Source of the DNA: Xanthomonas hortorum
Lineage (GTDB): Bacteria; Pseudomonadota; Gammaproteobacteria; Xanthomonadales; Xanthomonadaceae
Length of the DNA stretch: 64,000 bases
Assembly: GCF_002940005.1 (NCBI RefSeq)
Contig: NZ_MDEF01000005.1
Direction: 5' to 3' (one strand)
In this document: positions 1-8,449 of the stretch, piece after piece
How the letters are laid out: each line of letters opens with the position of its first letter
Numbering within the stretch: the stretch's first letter is position 1
Translations under genes and position numbers: made by a program
Notes under the pieces: model-generated
Told to the model about the DNA's origin: nothing
Database searches by the model: none
What the model saw: only the letters and a program-made list of their open reading frames with translations

Positions 1-166
1 CCGCATCGGTTGGGTGATGCTCCCGGCTGAGCGGAATGTTCAACGAAAGCGGTACCGCATTTGCCGACGCTCGCCAGGCAGGGTCGTAAGCAAATCGCGC
101 ACGGCCAGTAGCGTCGGCATCCAACTGGCCAACCACTTGGCTACCGATCAGTGCAATCAGCTTCAC
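1..166 (-). CDS. hipA: HipA-like kinase toxin, N-terminal fragment cut by the window edge
   Basis: Reading the minus strand from a GTG at 166 gives VKLIALIGSQVVGQL, then GRARFAYDPAW, then LSLNIPLS. This is the typical N-terminal domain of HipA-family serine/threonine kinases, the toxins of hipBA modules. The GTG shares four bases (GTGA) with the stop of hipB, so the two are translationally coupled. Only about 55 residues are in the window and the kinase domain lies outside it. The family assignment rests on this N-terminal pattern and on the HipB neighbour. Whether the kinase is active cannot be judged here. Confidence 0.8.
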   Translation of the reverse strand, partial: MKLIALIGSQVVGQLDADATGRARFAYDPAWRASANAVPLSLNIPLSREHHPTDA

Positions 167-756
167 TCGGTCTTCTTCTTCTTGCTGATTGATCGCGCTT
201 TTGGTGTGGCAGGTGTGGTCTTGCTACCGATGTCTGGTGCACGAGCGTTTTGTGAATTCGCCGCATCAGTCTCTGCTGCCTCTGCAGACGGCTGCTGCGA
301 TTTGCGCGACACGGCATCGCGCGCTGGATGCACTTCCAGCTGCGCGGCGTGCGCGGCAGAACGAGTTACCAAGTCAGCGCTTTGCGAAGGTTCGAGGACA
401 TGGAATGCACTCGGCTTGCCCACGTTCTTCAACGCGTAAAGCGAACTGAGCGGACGCTGGGTGCGATTGCGTTCGACGATGTCATCCAGGTTGATCGATG
501 GCATGGCTGCGCGGTCGGGTGGAAGACGATGTCGAGCATCGGCGCCACCCGGGGCAAGCAGCAGCTCAAGGCCCAGTACCTGCAGCGCGCGCAGGATCAG
601 TTGCAGCTCGGCGCGTGGCTTGCCTTTCTCGATATCGACGATCCACTGCCGACTCGCGCCGATTTCATTGGCCAGACGTGCCTGATCCCAGCCCCGGCTC
701 TTGCGAGTGGCGCGGATAACATTGCCGATGTCGGCAGGGGTACGCACAGTGTCCAT
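163..756 (-). CDS. hipB: HipB-like XRE-family antitoxin/repressor with a long C-terminal tail
   Basis: A Cro/C1-type helix-turn-helix lies at about residues 8-65 (IGNVIRATRKSRGWDQARLANEIGASRQWIVDIEKGK), the usual DNA-binding antitoxin that neutralises HipA and represses the operon. I chose the ATG at 756 (MDTVRTP). An upstream in-frame ATG at 783 lies inside an inverted repeat that looks like the operator. At about 197 residues the protein is roughly twice the usual HipB length. The extra part is low-complexity, Ala/Ser/Pro-rich and ends in SKKKKTE, with no recognisable domain. It overlaps hipA by four bases. Family confidence is high; the role of the tail is unknown. Confidence 0.85.
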   Translation of the reverse strand: MDTVRTPADIGNVIRATRKSRGWDQARLANEIGASRQWIVDIEKGKPRAELQLILRALQVLGLELLLAPGGADARHRLPPDRAAMPSINLDDIVERNRTQRPLSSLYALKNVGKPSAFHVLEPSQSADLVTRSAAHAAQLEVHPARDAVSRKSQQPSAEAAETDAANSQNARAPDIGSKTTPATPKARSISKKKKTE

Positions 757-761
757 GGTCT

Positions 762-812
762 GAATGTAAGCGATCGGCGACATGGATTCAATGTCGCCGT
801 TCGCTTACATTC
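762..812. promoter_or_regulatory. Inverted-repeat operator candidate overlapping the hipB start
   Basis: Two 22-base arms, 762-783 and 791-812, are reverse complements with one mismatch and a 7-base spacer. Each contains the 18-mer GTAAGCGATCGGCGACAT or its one-base variant. A third copy, GTAACCGTTCGGCGACAT, lies at 891-908. Repeats of this size next to an XRE repressor gene usually are its autoregulatory operators. That is inference, because the sequence differs from the E. coli HipB operator. Confidence 0.6.
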
Positions 813-873
813 GGCTTGGGATTTGCGGCACCTTAAGCCCTGGACCGCGCTGTGCTGGCGAATGAGTTCGTTC

Positions 874-908
874 GGTTACATATTCGCGATGTAACCGTTC
901 GGCGACAT
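874..908. promoter_or_regulatory. Second hipB operator-like repeat
   Basis: A perfect 8-base inverted repeat, GGTTACAT at 874-881 and ATGTAACC at 889-896, is followed by the third copy of the 18-mer (891-908). It lies between hipB and the stop codon of the oxidoreductase gene. The likely hipBA promoter therefore lies between the two repeat sets. Confidence 0.5.
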
Positions 909-3900
909 CAAGCCGCCTGCACCACATGCAGCGCCTTGGGATTGCGCCACTGCGCCAGCAGCGCGGCCTCGCGTGCCTTGGCCTCGTGCAGATGCGCGTG
1001 CTTGATATGGCCATAGCCGCGGATGTGCTCGGGAATGCTGGCGATCTGTGCGGCCAGGCCGACGTTGTCGGCATCCAGGCGCTCCAGCAGCGTCTCCACC
1101 GTTGCAACGTAATCGGCGATCAGTTGGCGTTCGCCACGTCGCTCGGCGCTGTAGCCAAACACATCGAGCGTGCCGCCGCGCAGGAACTTCAAACGCGCCA
1201 GCAGCTTGAAGGCGTTGAACATCCACGGCCCGTATTCGCGCTTGATCAGGTTGCCGTGCGCGTCCTTCTTTGCCAGCAACGGCGGCGCCAGGTGGAAGCG
1301 CAGCGTGTAGTCGCCTTCGAATTGTTGTTGCAGCCGGCGCTGGAAGTCGCCGCGCGTGTATAGCCGCGCCACTTCGTATTCGTCCTTGTAGGCCATCAGC
1401 TTGAAGGCATAACGCGCGACCGCTTCGCTCAATGCGCTGCTGCCGGGCGCACGTTGCGCCTCGTGCGTGCGTACGCGTTCGACCAGAGCGCGATAGCGCT
1501 GCGCGTAGGCGGCATCCTGGTAATCGGTCAGAAAGCCGACGCGGCGCGCGATGGCTTCATCCAGCGACTGCGCCAGCTGCTCGTCGTCAAGCGGATGCGT
1601 CGGCGCATCGACATCGCCATGCAGCGTGTTGCCCGTGCTTTGCGCCAACGCACGTGGCGCGCTCTGACCGCTGAGATCGTGGTCTTCCCAATTGCCGGGC
1701 GCACGCGCTTGCGGCGCATCGCCATGCGCGATGGCCGAGTCGCCCACGCTCGGCAAGCCCGCAGCACGCCGCACTGCCGGCAGATCGACCGCGGCCAATC
1801 GCCCCCACGCGAACGCCTGCTGATTCATCGCCACCGCCGCACCGTTGAGCTCGATCGCGCGCATCAGCGCCGCATGCGACAACGGCACCAGCCCGTGTTG
1901 CCAGGCATAGCCGAGCACGAACAGGTTGCTGGCGATCGCATCGCCCAGCAGCGCGGTGGCCAGTTGCGTGGCATCCAGCAGTAACGGCTCCTGGCCGCCC
2001 AATGCGGTACGCACGCCGGCGATGATCTCGGCGGCGGGGAACTGCAGGTCCGGCTGGGTGGTGAAGTTGCCCGGCATTGCCTCATAGGTGTTGAGTACTA
2101 CCTGGGTGCGGCCATCGCGCACCTTGGACAGGGCCCAGTAATCGTTGACCACCACCATGTCGCAGCCCAGCACCAGATCCGCTTCGCCGGCAGCGATGCG
2201 CACCGCGTGGATATCGGCCGGTCGGCGTGCGATGCGGATATGCGTGGTCACCGCGCCGCCCTTCTGCGCCAGCCCGGTCTGATCCAGCACGGTGGCGCCC
2301 TTGCCTTCCAGATGCCCGGCCATGCCAAGCAACGCACCGATGGTCACCACGCCGGTGCCGCCGACGCCGGTGATCAGAATATTCCAGGGTTGTTCCAGCG
2401 TGGTGCGTTGTGGCGGCGCGGGCAACGTGTCGAACAGCGCGGTGGCATCGCGTTGTTTGCCCTTGCGTGGCTTGCCGCCATGCACGGTGACAAAGCTCGG
2501 GCAAAAGCCAGAGACGCAGGAATAATCCTTGTTGCAATTGGATTGATCGATCTGCCGCTTGCGTCCGAATTCGGTTTCCTTGGGCAGCACCGACACGCAG
2601 AAGCTCTTTTCGCCGCAATCGCCGCAACCTTCGCAGACCAGCGAATTGATCATGACGCGCTTGGGCGGATCCACCAGCTTGCCGCGCTTGCGCCGGCGGC
2701 GTTTTTCGGTAGCGCAGGTCTGATCGAAGATCAGGATCGACACACCCCTGATGGTGCGCAACTGCTGCTGCACCGCATCCAGCTCGCCACGGTCATGAAA
2801 GGCGACATCGGCAGGAAACAGATCGCGGCGCCGCGTCCACTTGCTGATGTCGTCGCTGACCACCGCAATGGCGTGGATGCCTTCGGCGCGCAGTTGATGC
2901 GCGATGTCGGGCACGGTAAGCGTGCCGTCCACCGGCTGGCCGCCGGTCATCGCCACCGCATCGTTGTAGAGAATCTTGTAGGTGATGTTGACGCCGGTGG
3001 CGACCGACTGGCGGATCGCCAATGAGCCGCTGTGGAAATAGGTGCCGTCGCCCAGGTTCTGGAACACGTGCGGCGTTTCGGTAAACGGTGCCTGCCCCGA
3101 CCAGGTCACGCCTTCGCCGCCCATGTGGGTGAAGGTGTCGGTGGAGCGGTTCATCCAGGTCACCATGTAATGGCAACCGATGCCGCCCAGCGCACGCGAG
3201 CCTTCCGGCACCGCCGTGGAGGTGTTGTGCGGGCAGCCGGAGCAGTAATGCGGCACGCGCGGAAACAGCGCGCGCGGCAAGGCCATTTCGGCTTCCTTGC
3301 TGTCCATCCAGCGCAGCCGCTGTTCGATCGAGTCGGTCATCGCGCTGGATGGAAGCGCAAATCGCTGGATACGCTTGCCGATCACTGCGGCAATCGTGGC
3401 CGGCGTCAGCTCGCCGGTGGAGGGCAGGATCCACGCGCCATGCTCGTCGTATTTGCCGACGATGCTCGGCCGCGCACCGGCGCTGGCCGGCCAGTTGTAG
3501 AACAGCTCCTTCATCTGGCGCTCGATGAAGGCTTTCTTCTCCTCCACCACCAGAATGTCTTCGAGCCCCTGCGCAAACGCGCTGATGCCCACCGGCTCCA
3601 GCGGCCAGGTCATGCCGACCTTGTACACGCGGATGCCGATCTGCGCGCACGCCTGCGCATCCAGGCCCAGGTATTCCAGCGCCTGCAGCACGTCCAGATA
3701 GCTCTTGCCGGTCGTGACGATACCCAAGCGTGCGTGCGGCGAATCCAGCACGACGCGGTCGATGTGATTGGCGCGCGCGAATGCCTGCGCGGCGGCGATC
3801 GCGTAGCGGTGCAGACGCATTTCCTGATCCACCGGCGGATCCGGCCAGCGGATGCTCAAGCCGCCTGGCGGCAACACGAAGTCCTCTGGCAGCACAATCG

Positions 3901-4615
3901 TGCGTGCGAACGGATCCACATCCACCGACGCGGAAGACTCCACCGTCTCGGCAATGGTCTTGAAGCCGATCCAGCGCCCGGTATAGCGGCTCATCGCCCA
4001 GCCGAGCAGGCCCATGTCCAGGATGTCCTGCACCCCGGCCGGGTTGAGGATCGGCATCATCGCGCTGACGAATTCTTCTTCCGAACCGTGCGGCAGGGTC
4101 GAGCTGCGGCAGGCATGGTCGTCGGCGGCCAGCGCCAGCACGCCGCCATATGGCGAAGTTCCGGCGGCGTTGCCGTGCTTGAACACGTCGCCGCTGCGGT
4201 CTACGCCCGGGCCCTTGCCGTACCACATGCCGTACACGCCCTGCACCTTGGCACCGGGGAACAGATTGGTCTGCTGGGTGCCCCAGACCATGGTGGCGGC
4301 CAGGTCTTCGTTGAGGCCGGGGGTGAAGGTCACCCTGGCCGCGTCCAGATGCTTGCGCGCGCGCCACAGCTCCAGATCGAAACCGCCCAGCGGGCTGCCG
4401 CGGTAGCCGCTGATGAAGCCGGCAGTCGCAAGGCCGGCGGCGTCATCGCGCAGGCGTTGCATCAACGGCAGCCGCACCAGCGCCTGCACGCCTGACAAGT
4501 AGATGCGGCCATCGGCGCGCGTGTACTTGTGCTCCAGCGTGTAATCCGCATCCACCTGGCCGAGCTCCGGCGTGTTGGCAGAGTCGGGGGAAGAGAGTGC
4601 AGCAGTACTGGTCAT
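908..4615 (-). CDS. Fused indolepyruvate:ferredoxin oxidoreductase
   Basis: A single 1235-residue chain fuses the alpha, beta and gamma parts of a 2-oxoacid:ferredoxin oxidoreductase. This class oxidatively decarboxylates aryl or branched 2-oxoacids such as indolepyruvate to acyl-CoA with ferredoxin reduction. A pyrimidine-binding domain comes first. A TPP domain follows, with CPHNTSTAVPEG and LGDGTYFHSGSL. A cysteine-rich ferredoxin-like stretch contains CEGCGDCGEKSFC and later CNKDYSCVSGFCPSF. A Rossmann-like gamma domain contains ITGVGGTGVVTIGALLGMAG and TGLAQKGGAV, and a C-terminal extension of about 240 residues ends the chain. The ATG at 4615 (MTSTAAL) is preferred over one 13 codons upstream. 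It is divergent from the TPR gene at 4779. The substrate is inferred from the family. Confidence 0.9.
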   Translation of the reverse strand: MTSTAALSSPDSANTPELGQVDADYTLEHKYTRADGRIYLSGVQALVRLPLMQRLRDDAAGLATAGFISGYRGSPLGGFDLELWRARKHLDAARVTFTPGLNEDLAATMVWGTQQTNLFPGAKVQGVYGMWYGKGPGVDRSGDVFKHGNAAGTSPYGGVLALAADDHACRSSTLPHGSEEEFVSAMMPILNPAGVQDILDMGLLGWAMSRYTGRWIGFKTIAETVESSASVDVDPFARTIVLPEDFVLPPGGLSIRWPDPPVDQEMRLHRYAIAAAQAFARANHIDRVVLDSPHARLGIVTTGKSYLDVLQALEYLGLDAQACAQIGIRVYKVGMTWPLEPVGISAFAQGLEDILVVEEKKAFIERQMKELFYNWPASAGARPSIVGKYDEHGAWILPSTGELTPATIAAVIGKRIQRFALPSSAMTDSIEQRLRWMDSKEAEMALPRALFPRVPHYCSGCPHNTSTAVPEGSRALGGIGCHYMVTWMNRSTDTFTHMGGEGVTWSGQAPFTETPHVFQNLGDGTYFHSGSLAIRQSVATGVNITYKILYNDAVAMTGGQPVDGTLTVPDIAHQLRAEGIHAIAVVSDDISKWTRRRDLFPADVAFHDRGELDAVQQQLRTIRGVSILIFDQTCATEKRRRRKRGKLVDPPKRVMINSLVCEGCGDCGEKSFCVSVLPKETEFGRKRQIDQSNCNKDYSCVSGFCPSFVTVHGGKPRKGKQRDATALFDTLPAPPQRTTLEQPWNILITGVGGTGVVTIGALLGMAGHLEGKGATVLDQTGLAQKGGAVTTHIRIARRPADIHAVRIAAGEADLVLGCDMVVVNDYWALSKVRDGRTQVVLNTYEAMPGNFTTQPDLQFPAAEIIAGVRTALGGQEPLLLDATQLATALLGDAIASNLFVLGYAWQHGLVPLSHAALMRAIELNGAAVAMNQQAFAWGRLAAVDLPAVRRAAGLPSVGDSAIAHGDAPQARAPGNWEDHDLSGQSAPRALAQSTGNTLHGDVDAPTHPLDDEQLAQSLDEAIARRVGFLTDYQDAAYAQRYRALVERVRTHEAQRAPGSSALSEAVARYAFKLMAYKDEYEVARLYTRGDFQRRLQQQFEGDYTLRFHLAPPLLAKKDAHGNLIKREYGPWMFNAFKLLARLKFLRGGTLDVFGYSAERRGERQLIADYVATVETLLERLDADNVGLAAQIASIPEHIRGYGHIKHAHLHEAKAREAALLAQWRNPKALHVVQAA

Positions 4616-4778
4616 GGCTTGCCCGGAAAGGGTGGCTGGAACCCAGGGCTCCAAAACGGCCTAACAATTGTAACAGCCGCTATTCACATGCCTGGGACAC
4701 CAGGTGTGCATCGCAGCGACACTGAGGTTAGGATGGGACAGGGTTGGGGTTTGTCGTGTGTCGCAAGGGGAAAAACCA

Positions 4779-5417
4779 GTGAGAACGAAGTTCGCATGGG
4801 CCATTGCGTTGGCCCTGCTCGGGAGCGTGTGGTCGTTGGCGCAAGCGCAGAGCCTGCCCAAGCCCAAGGAGTTCTATTTCGACGAAGACCGCGGCACCAC
4901 CAAAGCCGTGGTCGCCGTGCAGGGGCAGGGCGATGCGGTGGTCGACCGTCTGGCCGCGATGGTGCAGCGTGACGCACGTGCCGCCGAACCGCGCGCGCAA
5001 CTGGCCTCGCTGGCCTATGCCGGTGGGCGCACCCAGTTAGGCGACGAGCTTTACCAGGGGGCGTTGGGCTTGGTTTCCAGTGGTAGCCAGCAATATCGCG
5101 CTATCACCTGGAACTACGGCTGGGATCTGTTGCGTGCCGACAAGGCCGACAAGGCCTTGCAGCTGTGGGCCAACCTGGCCAACGGCCGCCCGGCCACGCC
5201 GCAATGGCTGCCCACGACCGCAGCGCTGGCGCTGTGGCGTGCCGGGCGCAAGCAGGAAGCGGTCGAGTGGTATGCCGCCGCCGTGCGCACCTGGCCTGAA
5301 CGCTGGAGCAGCACCGCCAACTACGCCAGCCTGCTGCCGGACTGGCGCGAAGCAGAGCGTGCCAGCCTGGCCGAGGTCTTCGCCGCCTGGCAGGCGAACC
5401 CGCCGGCGTTTCCGTGA
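4779..5417 (+). CDS. Exported TPR-like protein
   Basis: A GTG start at 4779 gives VRTKFAWAIALALLGSVWSLAQAQS, a clear Sec signal peptide. An AAGGGG ribosome site lies about 8 bases upstream, and this supports the GTG over the ATG at 4704. The mature part of about 190 residues has helical TPR-like pairs (ARAAEPRAQLASLAYAGGRTQLGDELYQGAL, then ADKALQLWANLANG, then RKQEAVEWYAAAVRTWPERW). It is probably a periplasmic protein-protein interaction module. No enzyme motif was seen and the function is unknown. A perfect 13-bp hairpin follows it. Confidence 0.8.
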   Translation: MRTKFAWAIALALLGSVWSLAQAQSLPKPKEFYFDEDRGTTKAVVAVQGQGDAVVDRLAAMVQRDARAAEPRAQLASLAYAGGRTQLGDELYQGALGLVSSGSQQYRAITWNYGWDLLRADKADKALQLWANLANGRPATPQWLPTTAALALWRAGRKQEAVEWYAAAVRTWPERWSSTANYASLLPDWREAERASLAEVFAAWQANPPAFP

Positions 5418-5422
5418 GTCTT

Positions 5423-5459
5423 GGCATCGCGCTGCAGTTAACCGCCGCAGCGCGATGCC
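5423..5459 (+). terminator. Hairpin after the TPR gene
   Basis: Perfect 13-bp arms GGCATCGCGCTGC (5423-5435) and GCAGCGCGATGCC (5447-5459) start 6 bases after the stop codon. No T-run follows, so it may be a weak or processing-type terminator. Confidence 0.5.
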
Positions 5460-5667
5460 CTGCATTAGCCGAATCTGCGCGATAGGCAGGCTTTTTCATC
5501 CAGCCACCGACCAACGCCTTGATGAGGCGAGGGCGCCGCATATTCGACGTACCTTTTTTTGGGCGACCGAGCGAAACCGCCAGGATTTGAAATGTGGACC
5601 CGGTGACATGAGTCGAAGGTGGAGAGAGCAGTTGCAGAGCGGCGGATCTGTGGCTTGGCTGCAGGGC

Positions 5668-5769
5668 CCTTGCCCGCTCACCATCGCGGGACACGCCGCA
5701 AGTACGTCCGTGTAGGCTCTTACGCGGCATCCATGCCGCGTAAGGTCCCGCGACGGTGAGCGGACAAGG
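5668..5769 (-). repeat. Dispersed hairpin element, subtype A copy 1 (minus orientation)
   Basis: Outer arms of 24 bases (5668-5691 and 5746-5769) pair at 22 of 24 positions. Inside lies a perfect 12-bp hairpin at 5719-5744 built on GCGGCATCCATGCCGC. A second copy is at 56855-56956. Two adjacent stem positions differ between the copies, with matching changes on both arms, so pairing is kept. Similarity continues about 35 bases beyond the right arm. Read on the minus strand it aligns with subtype B (GAGCCT.CA.GGAC.. then GTGTCCCGCGA), so A and B are one family. Confidence 0.85.
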
Positions 5770-5830
5770 ACCAGTAGAGATGGTCGGTGTGCGTGTTTTC
5801 AACAACGCAACCGACTAACTCTCTGGTGCG

Positions 5831-5927
5831 GTGTCCTCGCCGATTGCGGGACCATGTGGCGGCATGGATGCCGCCACTGAGCCTCCAGGGACGGATTCAC
5901 GGGGTGTCCCGCGAGCGGCGAGGACAC
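5831..5927 (+). repeat. Dispersed hairpin element, subtype B copy 1 (plus orientation)
   Basis: Outer arms at 5831-5852 and 5906-5927 enclose a 10-bp inner hairpin at 5856-5877 centred on GCGGCATGGATGCCGC. The second copy is at 56625-56723. CTCGCC/GGCGAG in this copy corresponds to CTCACC/GGTGAG in the other, another compensated change. It lies 61 bases from subtype A and in the opposite orientation. Confidence 0.85.
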
Positions 5928-6075
5928 CGCGCACTCGACACACTGGTTTCGGATAGGCAAACGATGGAAGTCTCGCTGCTTCGGGTTAGCGCGATGCCAA
6001 GCCAGCCCTCTGTCGATGCCTGTGCTGCGCGCTATGCGATCCTGTGCATCGCTTTCCAACGGACACGATCACGCC

Positions 6076-6993
6076 ATGGCGGTGGATGCATTTGCGTTGA
6101 TTCTGGCGATGCTGGGGCTGGGTCTGCTGTTCGCCCGCTTGCGGGTGCTGCCGGACAACAGCGCCGACGTGCTCAATCGCATCGTGTTGTATATCTGCCT
6201 GCCGGCCTCGGTGCTGACCTATGTGCCGCGCCTGCATCTGGATGCTTCACTGGGTGGGGTGATCGCCACGCCGTGGGTGTTGACCGCGATCATCGTGCCG
6301 CTGCTGTGGGGCTGTAGCCGTGTGTTTGGATTCAAACGCGAGGAATACGCTGCGCTGCTGATGTGCGTGGTGTTCACCAACTCCAGCTTCATCGGCTTTC
6401 CGATGGTGCGCGCGTTGATCGGCGATCACGCGCTGCCGTATGCGGTGGTCTACGACCAGTTCGGTACTTTCGTGCTGCTGTCCACGTTTGGGTTATATGT
6501 GCTGGCGCGCTACAGCGGCGATACCCCGCCTACCGCGCGGATGATCCTGCTGCGGGTGCTGCGGTTTCCGCCGCTGTGGGCGCTGCTGTTCGCACTGACG
6601 TTGATGCCGGAGCAGCCGCCGACCTGGATCGGTTCGGGATTGAAGAGCCTGGCCGATGCGATGCTGCCGCTGGTGATGCTGGCGGTCGGCTTTTCGCTGC
6701 AGTTGCGCTTGCCTGCGGACGAGTTAAAACCGCTGGTAGCGGGGCTGGTCTTCAAACTTGCGTTGATGCCGGTCCTGGCACTGCCGTTGTCCTGGGCGCT
6801 TGGCCTGCATGGGGCGATGTTGCAGACCAACGTCCTCGAATCGGCCATGCCCACCATGATCACTGCCGCCGCATTGGCCATCTCGCATCGGCTGGCACCG
6901 CGCCTGGCCGCAGCGATGGTCGGCTACAGCATCCTGCTGTCGCTGCTGACATTGCCTGCCTGGGCCTGGTTGCTGGCACGTCTGGTGGCGTGA
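6076..6993 (+). CDS. AEC-family transporter (auxin efflux carrier/malonate type)
   Basis: The 305-residue integral membrane protein has about ten hydrophobic segments in the two-half layout of the AEC family, which exports or imports small organic acids. It begins MAVDAFALILAMLGLGLLFARLRVLPDNSADVLNRIVLYICLPA, with the polar LNRIVLYICLPA motif after the first helix. The second half carries LPLVMLAVGFSLQLR and TNVLESAMPTMITAAALA, both family-typical. The ATG at 6076 is preferred to one 20 codons upstream because it starts at the membrane domain. It stands alone after the repeat region. The substrate cannot be told. Confidence 0.85.
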   Translation: MAVDAFALILAMLGLGLLFARLRVLPDNSADVLNRIVLYICLPASVLTYVPRLHLDASLGGVIATPWVLTAIIVPLLWGCSRVFGFKREEYAALLMCVVFTNSSFIGFPMVRALIGDHALPYAVVYDQFGTFVLLSTFGLYVLARYSGDTPPTARMILLRVLRFPPLWALLFALTLMPEQPPTWIGSGLKSLADAMLPLVMLAVGFSLQLRLPADELKPLVAGLVFKLALMPVLALPLSWALGLHGAMLQTNVLESAMPTMITAAALAISHRLAPRLAAAMVGYSILLSLLTLPAWAWLLARLVA

Positions 6994-7322
6994 TGCCAGG
7001 CGCGAACTCGCGCTGCCACTTTGGTAGTGCCGCATCGCAGGTTCAACGCGCACCCGCGTTAGCCTCGCAGCCAATGCTGCACTGCGATGACAATGCGCTG
7101 CATGCAGAGTCGCCAATCGACACCACAGCGCGCGAGGTCATGACGCAGGCGCAGGTCGCGCAGAAGCTGCTGCGCACGCGCGCAGCACAGGGATTTTCCG
7201 AGCATGGATCACGGCTGCTGGAAGATCGCCCGGCTGGCAGTCGAGCGGTTTAACGTCTTTCGACTACTTCCTCACCGTGCCGCGGTGTACGCTGCCGGCT
7301 TGCTCCCGGAAGCGAGGCGTGC
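6994..7322. other. Intergenic stretch, nothing recognised
   Basis: These 329 bases between the AEC transporter and parA show no convincing gene, repeat or hairpin. Open frames on both strands run through it but have no recognisable domain or clear ribosome site. The parA promoter is probably near the right end. Confidence 0.5.
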
Positions 7323-7955
7323 ATGAAGACAGTCCTGGTGGCCGGCTCCAAAGGCGGCGTAGGCAAGACCACGATCGCCACCAATCTGGCCGCACATGCG
7401 GCCTTGCAGGGCCAGCGCACCGTGCTGGCAGATGCCGATCCGCAGGGCTCGTCCACGCGCTGGGCGCAGCGTCGCGCCAGTCTGGAAAGTGCGGTGCTGC
7501 CGATCGACGCCACCCGCCGTCGCAACTGGCAGGCCGCAGTGCCCGATGGCACCGATCAGCTGATCATCGATGCCCCGGCCGGGGCAATGGCCGAGGATCT
7601 GAGCGGATTTCTGGACCACGTCGATGCCATCGTGGTGCCGGTGCTGTCCTCGGCACTGGATATCGAAGCGGTGGTGGGCTTTCTCAACACGCTGGCCAAG
7701 GTGCCGCGCGTGCACCAGCGCAAATTGCCGGTGGGCCTGGTGCTCAATCGCGCCCGTCCGTGGACCCAGACCTCGCAACAGGCCGCCGAGATGATCGGCA
7801 CCTGGCCGTATCCGCTGGTGACCCAGCTGCGCGACACCCAGGCCTACGTGGTCATGGCCGGGCTGGGGCGCAGCTTGTTCGATTACCGCTCGGCGCAGGT
7901 GCGCGACCATCAACAGGACTGGGAGCCGCTGTTCAAGTGGCTCAAGAAGGCCTAA
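7323..7955 (+). CDS. ParA-family ATPase
   Basis: The 210-residue deviant Walker ATPase begins MKTVLVAGSKGGVGKTTIATNLA, with signature lysine and P-loop KGGVGKTT. ADADPQGSSTRW and IIDAPAG form the switch and Walker B regions. The family moves plasmids, chromosomes or protein assemblies by ATP-dependent patterning on the nucleoid or membrane. No parB or centromere-like repeats lie nearby, so this orphan is more like the MinD/ParA proteins that position cargo. GAGGCG lies upstream of the ATG. The gene for a SixA-like phosphatase follows after 14 bases, probably in one operon. Confidence 0.88.
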   Translation: MKTVLVAGSKGGVGKTTIATNLAAHAALQGQRTVLADADPQGSSTRWAQRRASLESAVLPIDATRRRNWQAAVPDGTDQLIIDAPAGAMAEDLSGFLDHVDAIVVPVLSSALDIEAVVGFLNTLAKVPRVHQRKLPVGLVLNRARPWTQTSQQAAEMIGTWPYPLVTQLRDTQAYVVMAGLGRSLFDYRSAQVRDHQQDWEPLFKWLKKA

Positions 7956-7969
7956 ACCGGATAGTTTCC

Positions 7970-8446
7970 ATGCGCGAATTGATCTTGTTGCGACACGCCC
8001 ACGCCGAGCCGGCCGATACCGGCCAGGCCGATCTGGACCGCCCGCTGTCCCCGCACGGCATCGCCGAGGCGGAATCGGCCGGCCGCTGGCTGCGCGAGCA
8101 GCGCCTGGTGCCCGACCGCGTGCTGTGCTCGCCGGCCCGGCGCGCCCGCGAGACGCTGGAAGCGGTACTGGAGCTCACCGGCTATATCGAACAACGCCTG
8201 GACGAGCGCATCTACGAAGCGACGCCCGGCACCCTGGCCAGCCTGGTGGACGAACACCGCGACGCCGAGCGTTTGCTGCTGGTGGGCCACAACCCAGGGC
8301 TGGAGCGGTTGGCAGCGCTGATGCACAGCGGCCAGACCGGCGACTACCGTGGCATGCCCACCGCCGCGATCGCCTTGCTGGCGCTGCCGCTGGAGGCCGC
8401 CATCGAACCGGGAATCGCCCGCCTGACCGCCTTCTGGTGGCCTTGA
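7970..8446 (+). CDS. sixA: SixA-like phosphohistidine phosphatase
   Basis: A 158-residue histidine-phosphatase-superfamily protein with the catalytic LLRHAHAE (RHG-type) motif at residues 6-13. PDRVLCSPARRARETLEAV and LLVGHNPGLERLA carry the other catalytic Arg and His. Length and motifs match SixA, which dephosphorylates phosphohistidine on Hpt domains and on nitrogen-PTS components. It follows parA by 14 bases. A GTG-initiated yceI gene follows after 3 bases, so the group is likely co-transcribed. The SixA name is by family; the partner is unknown. Confidence 0.85.
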   Translation: MRELILLRHAHAEPADTGQADLDRPLSPHGIAEAESAGRWLREQRLVPDRVLCSPARRARETLEAVLELTGYIEQRLDERIYEATPGTLASLVDEHRDAERLLLVGHNPGLERLAALMHSGQTGDYRGMPTAAIALLALPLEAAIEPGIARLTAFWWP

Positions 8447-8449
8447 TCC

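Larger units (their letters stand above)
5460..6075. other. Gene-poor interval with two repeat elements
   Basis: No gene is supported here. The first 190 bases show nothing recognisable apart from a T7 run near 5563. The rest holds the hairpin elements at 5668-5769 and 5831-5927. Short open frames in this interval are readings through the repeats. Confidence 0.6.

Noticed and set aside
5799..6059. Short open frames within the repeat elements, also near 56598-57099
   Set aside because: Translations of the hairpin repeats; the same peptides arise at both loci only because the DNA is repeated.
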